Positions 1-8,600 are shown, counted from the stretch's first letter. The stretch is DNA of 10,116 nt from Defluviitaleaceae bacterium (GCA_009783395.1 WRHA01000346.1:1-10116); one strand, 5' to 3'. Notes: generated by a model not told the origin, from the sequence alone. Numbers and translations: made by a program.

Positions 1-106
1 TTTTTGAAAATTGCCCCGCCTCCGCCAGTCCGCAAAGTACTCCCAAATGAAAAACAGCCGCACGAATGCCGCCGCCGGAAAGTGCGAGTCCGATGCGCTT
101 TTTCAT
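1..106 (-). CDS. Patatin-like phospholipase, N-terminal fragment (runs off the left edge)
   Basis: Reading the minus strand from an ATG at 106-104 gives 35 codons without a stop before the window edge. The peptide starts MKKRIGLALSGGGIRAAVFH and continues with LGVLCGLAEAG. This is the classic start of the patatin family: a short beta strand, then the glycine-rich oxyanion-hole loop (SGGGIRAA, residues 10-17), then the first helix. Patatins are serine/aspartate lipid acyl hydrolases acting on phospholipids or other acyl lipids. The Ser of the GxSxG motif and the catalytic Asp lie outside the window, so activity cannot be judged. The start is supported by a strong ribosome binding site, AGGGGGAG on the minus strand at 119-112, with a 5-base spacer. 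The gene is divergent from the EAL/HDOD gene and shares the intergenic region with it. Family assignment is confident; substrate is unknown. Confidence 0.85.
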   Translation of the reverse strand, partial: MKKRIGLALSGGGIRAAVFHLGVLCGLAEAGQFSK

Positions 107-259
107 GAGAACTCCCCCTTTTTTCCCATGCTATGCACACATGCTTTTCTCCGTGCGAAGGCGTCTGTCAAACAATGTTTAATAAAAAAACGAAAAATCT
201 TGAATAAAATTACGACAATATGATATAGTTATAAAAATTATTTTCGAAGGGAGCTGTCC
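107..259. other. Divergent intergenic region, AT-rich
   Basis: These 153 bases separate the minus-strand patatin gene from the plus-strand EAL/HDOD gene. The right part (about 179-245) is strongly AT-rich with A-tracts and holds the promoter candidate listed separately. The left part carries the patatin ribosome binding site. A TTGACA box lies on the minus strand at 171-166, but I found no matching -10 box at a proper distance, so the patatin promoter is not assigned. I see no riboswitch-like or terminator-like fold. Confidence 0.6.
200..229 (+). promoter_or_regulatory. Candidate sigma-A-type promoter with extended -10 for the 260-5559 gene run
   Basis: A -35-like TTGAAT at 200-205 is followed after 18 bases by TATAGT at 224-229. 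A TG lies one base upstream of the -10 box (TG at 221-222), which makes it an extended -10. A-rich tracts at 181-197 sit where an UP element would be. The start codon is 31 bases downstream of the -10, and the ribosome binding site AAGGGAG lies at 247-253. Box matches are seen directly; promoter activity is inferred. Confidence 0.5.
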
Positions 260-1519
260 ATGAATCTGTTAATCGTGCCTAAACCGCTATTTACCGATCA
301 AATGCAGGTTGAAGGCTATTATATGGCGGCACAATACGGCAATGCCATCTTGGAATCCACTAAATCCAATCCATTGGACAGGGCTATGGATTCGCCCTTC
401 ATCGATTTCATTAATGACGTCGGACTTGATGCGCTTACGCAAAGTAAACCCGTGTTTGTGCCGATAACGCAAATTCAGCTTTTTACCGACCTCGAACAAA
501 ATATTTTGCAAGACACCGAAAAAATGGTTCTTCTTTTGGACGAGAGAATCGTCGTTGACGATGCTGTGCTTGAAAGATGCGACCGATTCAAGCGACTGGG
601 CTTCAAATTTGCGGCGTATTACAAAGGAAAGCTTGCCGATGTCGCACAGCTTGCGCCATACATCAGCTATGTATTTTTAAAAGTTCCGCTAACAAAGCTT
701 TTGGAGTACTCCGTGCTTGTTAAGCGAGAATTTCCACGAACCACAATCGTTGCGACCGATATAAGCGAAAAGCCGGTTTTTGACCAAATCATTTTGCATC
801 GTGATTCAAAGGTTGATTGGTTTGACGGCGCGTTTTATAAGGTTCATATTCCGTCAAATGCTCGGCAAAACACACTGTCGCCGCTTAAAACAAACTATAT
901 ACAACTTCTGAACATTGTCAGCCAAGACGATTTCGATTTCCAAACCTTTACACGAACAGTTCGTCAGGATACCGCGCTTGCAATCCAATTTATGCGCCTT
1001 GTAAACACAGCAAGTAAATCGCGTTCGGAGATTAAAAATCTGAATCAGGCCGCGGCGATGCTTGGCCAAAAAGAGATCAAAAAATGGGTTTCGACTGCGG
1101 TTTCAAACGCACTATGTGTGGACAGCCCTTCGGAAATCATGCGTCTGTCTCTTATCCGCGCAAAATTTTGCGAAAACCTTGCGCGGCACTTTGAATTGGC
1201 AATTCAGCAGGAGAATCTTTTCCTTATGGGGCTATTTTCTGTCTTGGACGTCGTATTGGATATTCCTATCGAAGAAGCCTTTAAGATGGTGTTCGTCCCG
1301 CCGCAAATACATCACGCACTTGTTGAGCAAACAGGAGAATATTACAGCGTTTTATTCTTCGTACAACAGTACGAAATGGGACACTGGAAGGAAATCTCCC
1401 GTGTCGCGCTTGTTCGCAATATATCAATCGACCAAATCCATATGGCGTACAAAGAATCCTTGCTTTGGTACAGCGACTTGATTAACCTTGCCGTTGACCA
1501 AAATGAGTTGCAACAATGA
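260..1519 (+). CDS. EAL/HDOD-domain signalling protein with degenerate EAL domain (YuxH-like)
   Basis: This 419-residue soluble protein has the two-part layout of the YuxH-type EAL-HDOD family. Residues 1 to about 205 are EAL-like: the segment at 58-80 (ALTQSKPVFVPITQIQLFTD) matches the second EAL strand region, and the LLLDE...LERCDRFKRLGF stretch at 91-115 matches the following barrel segment. The catalytic hallmarks are missing. The place of the EAL glutamate reads VEGYYMAAQ (17-25), and the metal-binding DD loop reads FAAYYKGK (117-124). Cyclic di-GMP hydrolysis is therefore unlikely, although binding or protein contacts remain possible. Residues from about 210 to 409 form an HDOD domain, an HD-related fold without the metal-binding His-Asp pair, used in signalling. 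The start has AAGGGAG 6 bases upstream. The gene is first in the operon and overlaps the next by 4 bases. Its exact role is unknown; a regulatory scaffold is the likely reading. Confidence 0.85.
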   Translation: MNLLIVPKPLFTDQMQVEGYYMAAQYGNAILESTKSNPLDRAMDSPFIDFINDVGLDALTQSKPVFVPITQIQLFTDLEQNILQDTEKMVLLLDERIVVDDAVLERCDRFKRLGFKFAAYYKGKLADVAQLAPYISYVFLKVPLTKLLEYSVLVKREFPRTTIVATDISEKPVFDQIILHRDSKVDWFDGAFYKVHIPSNARQNTLSPLKTNYIQLLNIVSQDDFDFQTFTRTVRQDTALAIQFMRLVNTASKSRSEIKNLNQAAAMLGQKEIKKWVSTAVSNALCVDSPSEIMRLSLIRAKFCENLARHFELAIQQENLFLMGLFSVLDVVLDIPIEEAFKMVFVPPQIHHALVEQTGEYYSVLFFVQQYEMGHWKEISRVALVRNISIDQIHMAYKESLLWYSDLINLAVDQNELQQ

Positions 1520-2505
1520 AGGAAGTAACATTTACGACACAAAACGAGCAAAGCTGGACAAAACTTGAAGAATATAATGCCCGATTAAAAAAGCACGGCG
1601 GGATTAAAAAAGCCGAAGCCGATGAAGTTCGTGAATTTGCGCGACTTTATCGGCTTGCAGGATTTCATCTGACTTACGCGAAAACACATTATCCCGGCAG
1701 TCAAACCGTTTCTTATTTAAATCGCCTTATTGGCATAAGCCACAATTATTTTCATGTTCGCGAACGCGGTAGTTTTGGCGAAGTAGCGGAATTGTTTTCA
1801 CATACCATCCCTCAGACCGTTCGTGAAACCTATAAATATTGGGTTTTATCGGCGGCTTTTTTTGTGCTTGGCATGATGTTTGCAGGGTTTTATGTCGTGG
1901 GAGATTCGGCGCGGCTTAGCGAAGTTATGCCTGCGGGAATGGCGGACGGATTTGTACCGGGGGAGACGCCCGACCTTAACGATGGCGTTGTCACATGGGA
2001 CGGATCGTTTATGAGCGCGTTTTTTATCACGAATAATACGATGGTGGCACTTAACACTTTTGCGCTCGGCATTTTTGCGGGCATTTTTTCTCTGCTCATT
2101 TTATTTTACAATGGAGTTATTGTTGGCGGATTGTTTGGGTTTTTATATGCGGAAGGGGCGGATATGTTGGTTGCGTATTCGCTGATACTTCCGCACGGAG
2201 TAACCGAGCTTGCCGCTATTTTTTTTGCGGGCGGCGGCGGTTTATTGTTGGGCAAGGGGTTGCTTGTTCCCGGCGAATTTACCAGGGCGCAGTCGCTGAT
2301 TTTCCATGCGAAAAAAGCCGTTAAATTGATTCCGCTTATTGTTGTGTTGCTTATTTTTGCCGCGTTCGTTGAAGGATTTTTTACGCCGCTGGATATTTCG
2401 CCGTGGTTTAAGCTTGCATTTGCCGCGATGACCGGGATTGCTCTGGTTGTTTACTGCTTAAAGGGCGCGTGGAGTGACCATGGAAAGGCAACGGAAAGGC
2501 GATAA
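1516..2505 (+). CDS. SpoIIM-family (DUF95/COG1300) polytopic membrane protein, long form
   Basis: At 329 residues it is longer than Bacillus SpoIIM (about 214). It has a soluble, charged N-terminal region (1-105; WTKLEEYNARLKKHG, then EVREFARLYRLAGFHLTYAK) typical of the long COG1300 members found outside classical sporulation loci. About six membrane segments follow, near 107-128, 175-197, 199-214, 218-247, 268-288 and 297-316. The family's conserved motif ILPHGVTELAAIFFAGG lies at 224-240. In sporulating bacteria SpoIIM anchors the SpoIID-SpoIIP peptidoglycan-degrading complex; the function of the long form is not established. The ATG overlaps the upstream stop as ATGA, and there is no strong ribosome binding site before it, so translation is probably coupled to the EAL/HDOD gene. 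The cell-wall enzyme MltG lies two genes downstream, but spoIID and spoIIP are absent here. Family assignment is confident; a sporulation role is not shown. Confidence 0.85.
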   Translation: MKEVTFTTQNEQSWTKLEEYNARLKKHGGIKKAEADEVREFARLYRLAGFHLTYAKTHYPGSQTVSYLNRLIGISHNYFHVRERGSFGEVAELFSHTIPQTVRETYKYWVLSAAFFVLGMMFAGFYVVGDSARLSEVMPAGMADGFVPGETPDLNDGVVTWDGSFMSAFFITNNTMVALNTFALGIFAGIFSLLILFYNGVIVGGLFGFLYAEGADMLVAYSLILPHGVTELAAIFFAGGGGLLLGKGLLVPGEFTRAQSLIFHAKKAVKLIPLIVVLLIFAAFVEGFFTPLDISPWFKLAFAAMTGIALVVYCLKGAWSDHGKATERR

Positions 2506-2506
2506 A

Positions 2507-4414
2507 ATGATTTTTCAGATGAAGTCCGTCGCGAAAGCGATTGGCGTGGAAGAAATTTTAACCGATGTGTCGTTTATGCTGGAGGAACGCGAAAAAGTCG
2601 CGCTTGTTGGAGTAAACGGCGCGGGCAAAACATCTGTTTTCCGCATAATAACAGGCGAATGGCAGTCCGACGAAGGCGAAATTTCAAAACGCGGCGGGAT
2701 TAAAATCGGATATTTGGCTCAATTGAATGAAGAAGCCTCGGCCGACGAGGACGCTTTTACACTGTACGACGCATTAAACAGCGTCTTCTTACCGATCCGA
2801 AAAATGGAATCGGAAATTCGAACGCTTGAAAAAGAAATGGGTGCGCTCTCGGGCGAAAAACTTACGGAAGCCATGAAGCGGTATGATAATTTGCTTTTCC
2901 GATTCAAAGACGAAGGCGGATATGAAGCCGAAAGTCGCCTAAAAGGCGTGCTTCGCGGGCTTGGCTTTTCCGACGAACAATGGACGCAGGGGTTTTCGTC
3001 GCTGTCGGGCGGTCAGCGAACACGCGCCATGCTGGGCAAGCTGTTGCTTCGGCGCAGCGACCTTCTCCTTCTTGACGAACCGACAAACCATCTCGACATC
3101 GAAAGTGTTGCGTGGCTCGAAGACTATTTGCGAAATTTTCCCGGCGCAGTGCTTGTAATTTCACATGACAGATATTTTTTGGATAAAGTTTGTACCAAGA
3201 CAATTGAAATTGAGCATAAGAAATCTGTGGTTTACGGCGGAAACTACAGTTTTTTTGTGCAGAAAAAAGCCGCCGACCGCATTTTGGCGGAAAAAGCATT
3301 TGCGGAGCAACAAAAAGTCCTCAAGCATCACGAGGATGTTGTAAAAAAAATTCGCTCCTTCAGAACCGAAGCGGCGTTAATTCGCGCAAAAAGCCGCGAG
3401 AAGATGCTGGACAAAATCGAACGAATCGACGCACCGGTTGCCGACCCCTCAAAAATGCGATTACGATTGCGCCCGCGCATAAACTCGGGCAATGATGTTT
3501 TGTTTGCGGAAGAATTGTCGATGGGGTTTGACGGAAAAAAATTATTTAGCGATATTTCCTTCGAAATAAAAAAGGGCGACAAAATCGCGCTTATCGGAGC
3601 AAACGGCATCGGCAAAACCACGCTGTTAAAAATTATTGCGAAAAATCTTGCTCCGCTTTCGGGACGCGTTCGCGAAGGCGTAAACGTGCGCATGGGTTAT
3701 TACGACCAGTCGTTTGCATTTTCGCCGGAATCTGAACAGAAGACGATTTTTCAAGAAATCGCCGACACCTATCCGCGTTTGACTCAAACGGAAATTCGAA
3801 CAACGCTTGCGGCGTTCATGTTCATTGGCGACGATGTTTTTAAGCCTATTTCCGCGCTTTCGGGCGGCGAGCGCGGGCGCGTGCAACTGTCTAAAATTAT
3901 GCTTGCGGGGGCAAACTTTTTAATACTCGACGAACCAACCAACCATCTTGATATTTTTTCAAAGGAAAGTCTCGAAGCCGCATTGAGGGAATTCTCCGGT
4001 GCGTTAATTTTCGTTTCGCACGATCGCTATTTTATTAACAATACAGCAACGAAAATTATCGAAATGCATCCGACAGGTTTGGGCGAATTTGCAGGCAACT
4101 ATGATTACTATATAGAAAAAAAAACAATCGAAAAACCCCCACCCCCCATCAACTCGCAAAACACCAACGCTAAATCTGTTTATTTGCGTAAGAAGGAATT
4201 TGAGTCTGAGGCGCGGCGAAAAAAATCACGCACGGCCAAGCTCGAAGCTGAAATTTTAGAGGTCGAAGACCAAATCGCGCTGTGCGACGAGAGGCTCGAA
4301 AGCCCGGAAATTAATACGAATGCCACCGCCGCACAGGAAGTGTTTGAAGAAAAGGTTGCGCTTGAGGCACGATTGGAGATATTATTTAATGAGTGGGAGG
4401 AGAATTTGTCATGA
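2507..4414 (+). CDS. ABC-F family ATPase (YdiF/Uup-like ribosome-associated factor)
   Basis: This 635-residue protein has two ABC ATPase cassettes in one chain and no membrane segments, which defines ABC-F. Cassette 1 has Walker A GVNGAGKT (35-42), signature LSGGQ (166-170), Walker B LLLLDEP with D190/E191, and a switch His in SHDRYF (H220). A charged helical linker (about 235-325) holds the arm that reaches the tRNA in this family. Cassette 2 has Walker A GANGIGKT (364-371), LSGGE (451-455), D475/E476 and H505. A proline run (544-547) leads to a C-terminal coiled coil (559-635), as in Uup and YdiF. ABC-F proteins bind the ribosomal E site and act on translation or protect against antibiotics; no sequence feature seen here shows resistance. 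I chose the ATG at 2507 because the family usually starts MIxx just before the first strand and AAAGG lies 7 bases upstream. In-frame GTG (2474) and ATG (2480) would overlap the previous gene and add up to 11 residues. Confidence 0.92.
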   Translation: MIFQMKSVAKAIGVEEILTDVSFMLEEREKVALVGVNGAGKTSVFRIITGEWQSDEGEISKRGGIKIGYLAQLNEEASADEDAFTLYDALNSVFLPIRKMESEIRTLEKEMGALSGEKLTEAMKRYDNLLFRFKDEGGYEAESRLKGVLRGLGFSDEQWTQGFSSLSGGQRTRAMLGKLLLRRSDLLLLDEPTNHLDIESVAWLEDYLRNFPGAVLVISHDRYFLDKVCTKTIEIEHKKSVVYGGNYSFFVQKKAADRILAEKAFAEQQKVLKHHEDVVKKIRSFRTEAALIRAKSREKMLDKIERIDAPVADPSKMRLRLRPRINSGNDVLFAEELSMGFDGKKLFSDISFEIKKGDKIALIGANGIGKTTLLKIIAKNLAPLSGRVREGVNVRMGYYDQSFAFSPESEQKTIFQEIADTYPRLTQTEIRTTLAAFMFIGDDVFKPISALSGGERGRVQLSKIMLAGANFLILDEPTNHLDIFSKESLEAALREFSGALIFVSHDRYFINNTATKIIEMHPTGLGEFAGNYDYYIEKKTIEKPPPPINSQNTNAKSVYLRKKEFESEARRKKSRTAKLEAEILEVEDQIALCDERLESPEINTNATAAQEVFEEKVALEARLEILFNEWEENLS

Positions 4415-5559
4415 GAGATGATAAAAAACGAACGCACGACCCATTAGAACCAAAGGAAGATAAAAACGCCGCAGACACAGCAGTCAACATTTTAAAGTAC
4501 GTTTTGGGGATGCTTTTAAACCTCGTGCTTATGATTGTTGTGCTGTTTTTTGTTTTCGGCGCGTTTGGATGGGGGCATAGCGAGGGTGAGCGTCTTGCCG
4601 CCGATTTGCTTGCCGAAGGTCGGGATTATTCCTTCGAATTTGTCCTTGACGAGGAAACGTCGGTTAATGATCTTGCACAGCGGCTGTATAATGAAGGTAT
4701 TATCCAAAATCGCTGGCTGTATCAGCTTGAGCTGTTTGTTCGCGGCGCGACTGCCGATTATGCACCCGGGACATTTACACTTAACCTAAATATGTCGAGC
4801 GTAGAAATTGACCGTGTTTTGCGTCGCCGCACTCAGGATGTTGCGCCGCATGAAACCATTTCAATTCCCGAGGGATGGACGATTCGCGACATGGCAGAAT
4901 ATTTTGAGGAGCGCGAATTTTTCTCTGCCGAGGAATTTATTAATGTCGCACAAAACGGGCATTTCAGCTTCGGATTTTTAATGGACGTTCCCATTGATCG
5001 CCCCAACCGCTTGGAGGGCTATCTTTTTCCTGACACATATCAAATCCCCGTAAACCCGCTTCCCGGCGATATAATTACGCGTATGTTGCACAATTTCGGC
5101 GAGCGTTTCGACGAGGAGCTTCACTACCGAATGGACGAATTGGGCATGACAATGGACCAGGTTATTATCATGGCTTCGATTATCGAGCGCGAGGCCGGAG
5201 GGCTGTCCGCCGCAACGGAACGACCGCTTGTTTCTCAGGTTATCCACGAGCGGCTTCGAGTTAACATGCGGCTTGAAATGTGTTCTACCGTGAAATATGT
5301 AATGGACGATCCGCCGATTCGCCTGTCTTTCGCCGACATTGACCGATATGCCCATTCGTTGCACAACACCTACCGCCACGACGGATTGCCGATAGGCCCG
5401 ATCGGAAATCCCGGAGACGCGGCAATCCGCGCCGCACTTTGGCCGTCTCCCACAAACTATCTTTTCTTTGTTTTGCGCGACGAATACACCGGCGAGCATC
5501 ATTTTTCACGCACACTTGAAGAGCATAATGCAGCTTCCGTGAGGTACTTGGGGAGTTAG
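4411..5559 (+). CDS. mltG: Endolytic murein transglycosylase MltG (YceG-like)
   Basis: MltG cleaves nascent glycan strands in the membrane and so sets peptidoglycan chain length. This copy has 382 residues: a charged cytoplasmic N-terminus (1-27), one membrane anchor (28-52), an extracytoplasmic LysM-like subdomain (about 72-150) and the YceG catalytic domain (about 150-378). Hallmarks are EGWTIRDMAEYF (154-165), LEGYLFPDTYQIP (201-213), ASIIERE (255-261, holding the catalytic glutamate region), GLPIGPIGNPG (325-335) and HFSRTLEEHN (364-373). At 288-298 the motif is LEMCSTVKYVM, where the Escherichia coli protein has a Thr-Asp-Pro form; I associate the Cys-containing version with Bacillota. 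The ATG at 4411 overlaps the ABC-F stop as ATGA and has GGGAGGAG about 8 bases upstream, so I prefer it to the in-frame GTG at 4393. It is the last gene of the tight run. Confidence 0.93.
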   Translation: MRDDKKRTHDPLEPKEDKNAADTAVNILKYVLGMLLNLVLMIVVLFFVFGAFGWGHSEGERLAADLLAEGRDYSFEFVLDEETSVNDLAQRLYNEGIIQNRWLYQLELFVRGATADYAPGTFTLNLNMSSVEIDRVLRRRTQDVAPHETISIPEGWTIRDMAEYFEEREFFSAEEFINVAQNGHFSFGFLMDVPIDRPNRLEGYLFPDTYQIPVNPLPGDIITRMLHNFGERFDEELHYRMDELGMTMDQVIIMASIIEREAGGLSAATERPLVSQVIHERLRVNMRLEMCSTVKYVMDDPPIRLSFADIDRYAHSLHNTYRHDGLPIGPIGNPGDAAIRAALWPSPTNYLFFVLRDEYTGEHHFSRTLEEHNAASVRYLGS

Positions 5560-5624
5560 GGCTTGAGTATTCATGTTTTGTATGGGATAATCTGGACGGT
5601 GCGTGCATACGATCGGAGGCCGAC
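5560..5624 (+). promoter_or_regulatory. Candidate extended -10 promoter and leader of the hybrid kinase gene
   Basis: The 65 bases between mltG and the kinase contain TTGAGT at 5563-5568, a 17-base spacer and GATAAT at 5586-5591. A TG one base upstream of the -10 (5583-5584) makes it an extended -10. The ribosome binding site GGAGG at 5615-5619 lies 5 bases before the ATG. No terminator-like hairpin with a T-run is visible here, so read-through from mltG is also likely. Spacing and box matches are seen directly; activity is inferred. Confidence 0.5.
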
Positions 5625-8600
5625 ATGAGAAGTCTGAAAAGCAAGATGATTATTCCGATAGTATCCATTTTGGTGTTAATGGTTGTTGCGATTCTCTGGT
5701 TTGTAAATGCGCGTACGGCTCAGCTTGCTGACGATTTGGTCGATCATCGCGTAAATATAACTGCCGCGGCGGTAAATGCACGCCTTGAGGATGTTAAGGA
5801 AAAAACACGCCTTGTTGCCTTGTCGGTTGCCGCCGACTATACGATTGTGTCAAATATCCAAGACTGGAATGACCGCGAAAACAGGCCTGCCGCCAGGTCG
5901 GCTATTGTTGCGCGCACGGACATTCTTAAAAGCGGACTGGAAATGGACAGTTTTGTAATTCGCGACATTGAAGGGCGTTTGGTTCTGCGATCGCATGAAC
6001 CTGATACATACGATGATTTTGGACTCGGTGAGGCAACTCCCGGGGCTACCGCGCTTGACGGCACTACGGGAACCAGCTTTATTTCAACGAGTACCATGCC
6101 GCTGGGGCTTACAACAAGCACGCCGATACTTTATCAGTGTTACGAGACAGACTGTCCGATTATCGGCTCAATAGCCGCAATTTACATGCTTGATACAGAA
6201 GCATTTGTTGACTCATTTGCGGAGATTTTTGATGCGCGTGTTTCCGTCTTTCTCGGAAACGAAAGCATAATGTCGTCGTCGAGTGATGAGTACGGAAATC
6301 GAATAACAGGTTTATCGCTATCGACCTTGGCCTATGAAACAGTATTAAGGGGCGGCAGGGAATTGCGAGAAGATATAAACTTGGACGACAGGAACTATAT
6401 CGGATATAAAATTCCGCTAAGAGGATATAACGGCGATGTTATCGGAGTGCTTGTTGTGGCGTTTTCGAACGATGAAGCCCTCGCGGCAAGAAATGAACTG
6501 CGAAATACAGTCATAGGCATCAGTGCAAACGGACTTATTGTTGCCGCCGCCGCGATGTTTATTTTTATCTCAAAACTTTTGCTCCCGCTTCAAGTTTTGC
6601 GCGACAATGTGAAAAGTATTACAGGAAACGCAGGGCATTCGAATGCGTCGCAGGACGAGCTTGGTACAATCATCCACGAAGTTGGGGCCATCATGTTGCG
6701 CGAGCGTGATGCCGGCGAGCAGCTTATGGTTATGCTTGATTCCGCGCCGCTTGCGATTACGCTTTATGACAAGGACTTTAATACAATTACATATAACCGG
6801 GAAGGCGGAAGAGTATTTGGTGTGCAATCCGCACTGAAAAGCAAAGAAATTAGGGGAACCATGCCAACATTTCAGCATGATGGCAGAAACTCCATGGACG
6901 TTTTCAAAGCTGCCACCGATGAAGCCATTAAAAACGGCATTTATCGGGAGGAGCTTTTGTGCCAAAGGCAAAACGGCGAAATTTTCCCCGCCGAAATCAC
7001 ATGGTCGCGTGTGGAATACAAGGGCGAGTACGTTTTAGTTGAATACACCCGCGATATTACCGAGATTAAGGCGGCAGAAAAAAAAGAACGCGAAGCCGAC
7101 GAACGCGCAAAATTTCTTTTGGATACTGCACCAACGGCGTGTTTTCTTGTTAACTCGCACCTGAAAACGATTTGGTGTAATCGCACTGCTGTCGAGTTGT
7201 TTGCTGTACAAAAGGGCAAAACAATTGTACTTGACGGTAAAAATTGCGAATTTAATTGCGACACCTGTCACGCACGATTCGAAAGCGAAAAATGCGTCGC
7301 CAGAAAATATTTGATTGAAAATACCTTAAAAATCTATCCCGGGCATGAAAATTTGGAGCAAATCGAACGCTTTATGGCCGACATGTTTTTGCGCTCTTCG
7401 CGAGAGGGGAAACTTTCGCTCGCGCTTGACCATATGACACTGCATGGCGAAATTTTTCCGTGCGAAACAATCATTTTCCCCGTCGTGTATCACGAAAGCC
7501 TTTCGTATGCGATTTTTACACGCGATTTGCGTGAAATTAAAGCTGTCGAAGAGCGTGAGCGCGCCGCACTAAAGCAAGCACACGCCGCCGCCGAGGAATC
7601 GAATCGCGCAAAAAGCAAGTTCCTTGCGCGAATGTCACACGAGATTCGCACGCCTATTACCGCTGTTATGGGCATTTCTGAAATCGAGTTGCAAACGGCA
7701 GAGAACTTGTCGCCGCGCATACAGGAATCCTTTGCAAAAATTCACAGCTCGGCAAACCTGCTTCTCGGCATCGTAAACGATATTTTGGATTTATCCAAAA
7801 TCGAGGCGGGCAAAATGGAGCTTGCGCACGATGAATATCTTGTGCCCAACCTTATCGTTGATATTGCGTACTTGCATCTTGCATTTTTAAACAGCCGCGA
7901 TATAAAGTTTAGCCTGCTTGTTGACCAAAATTTGCCAACAATTCTTTTGGGCGACTCCTTGCGCGTTAAACAAATCATAAACAATTTACTATCAAATGCG
8001 TTCAAATACACCGAGAGCGGGACGGTCGAACTTTCTTTGCAGTGCCGCAAGACCGAAGATGAGTTTGTCGACCTCATAATTTCGATTCGCGATACCGGGT
8101 ACGGCATGACAAAGGAACAGCTCAAAATTCTGCGCAACAGCGAATACACGCGTTTTCACGAACAAGAAAACCGCTTTATCGGCGGCACGGGGCTGGGCAT
8201 TCCGATTGTAACAAATTTGCTTAATCTCATGGATGCACACATGGACATTGAAAGTGAGCCCGGTGTCGGAACGCAAGTGGTTGTTTCTATTCCGCAAAAA
8301 GTCGCCAATGCGAAAATTATTGGCAAAGAAGCCGCCGCACGACTGCAACAATTCGACGAGGTTATACTTTCATCTGTACAGCGTTTCGACGTTACACCCG
8401 AGCCGATGCCTTATGGCAAGGTGCTTGTTGTCGATGATGTTGACGCAAATCTTTATGTGTCAAGCGGACTTTTGGCGTTTTACGAATTGCAAGTTGAAAC
8501 ATGTTGCAGTGGTAGTGAGGCTCTTGAAAAAGTCAAGCAGGGCATGGTGTACGACATTATTTTCCTCGACGAAATGATGCCGGGTATAAGCGGCACCGAA

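Noticed and set aside
166..171. TTGACA on the minus strand as a -35 box for the patatin gene.
   Set aside because: At spacings of 15-19 bases the minus strand has only AAAAGC-like sequence, with no -10 match, so the promoter was not called.
2474..2506. GTG 2474 or ATG 2480 as the ABC-F start.
   Set aside because: The extra residues (TMERQRKGDK) do not resemble the family N-terminus, and a ribosome binding site fits ATG 2507. The ATG at 2480 has a GGAG upstream, so it is not fully excluded.
4978..5668. Long minus-strand open frames across mltG and the kinase start.
   Set aside because: They are shadows of well-supported plus-strand genes, have no recognisable domains and lack ribosome binding sites.
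7257..7271. CXXCH in the kinase as a c-type haem attachment site.
   Set aside because: Haem c is attached outside the cytoplasm, while this segment follows the second membrane helix and precedes the kinase core, so it should be cytoplasmic.
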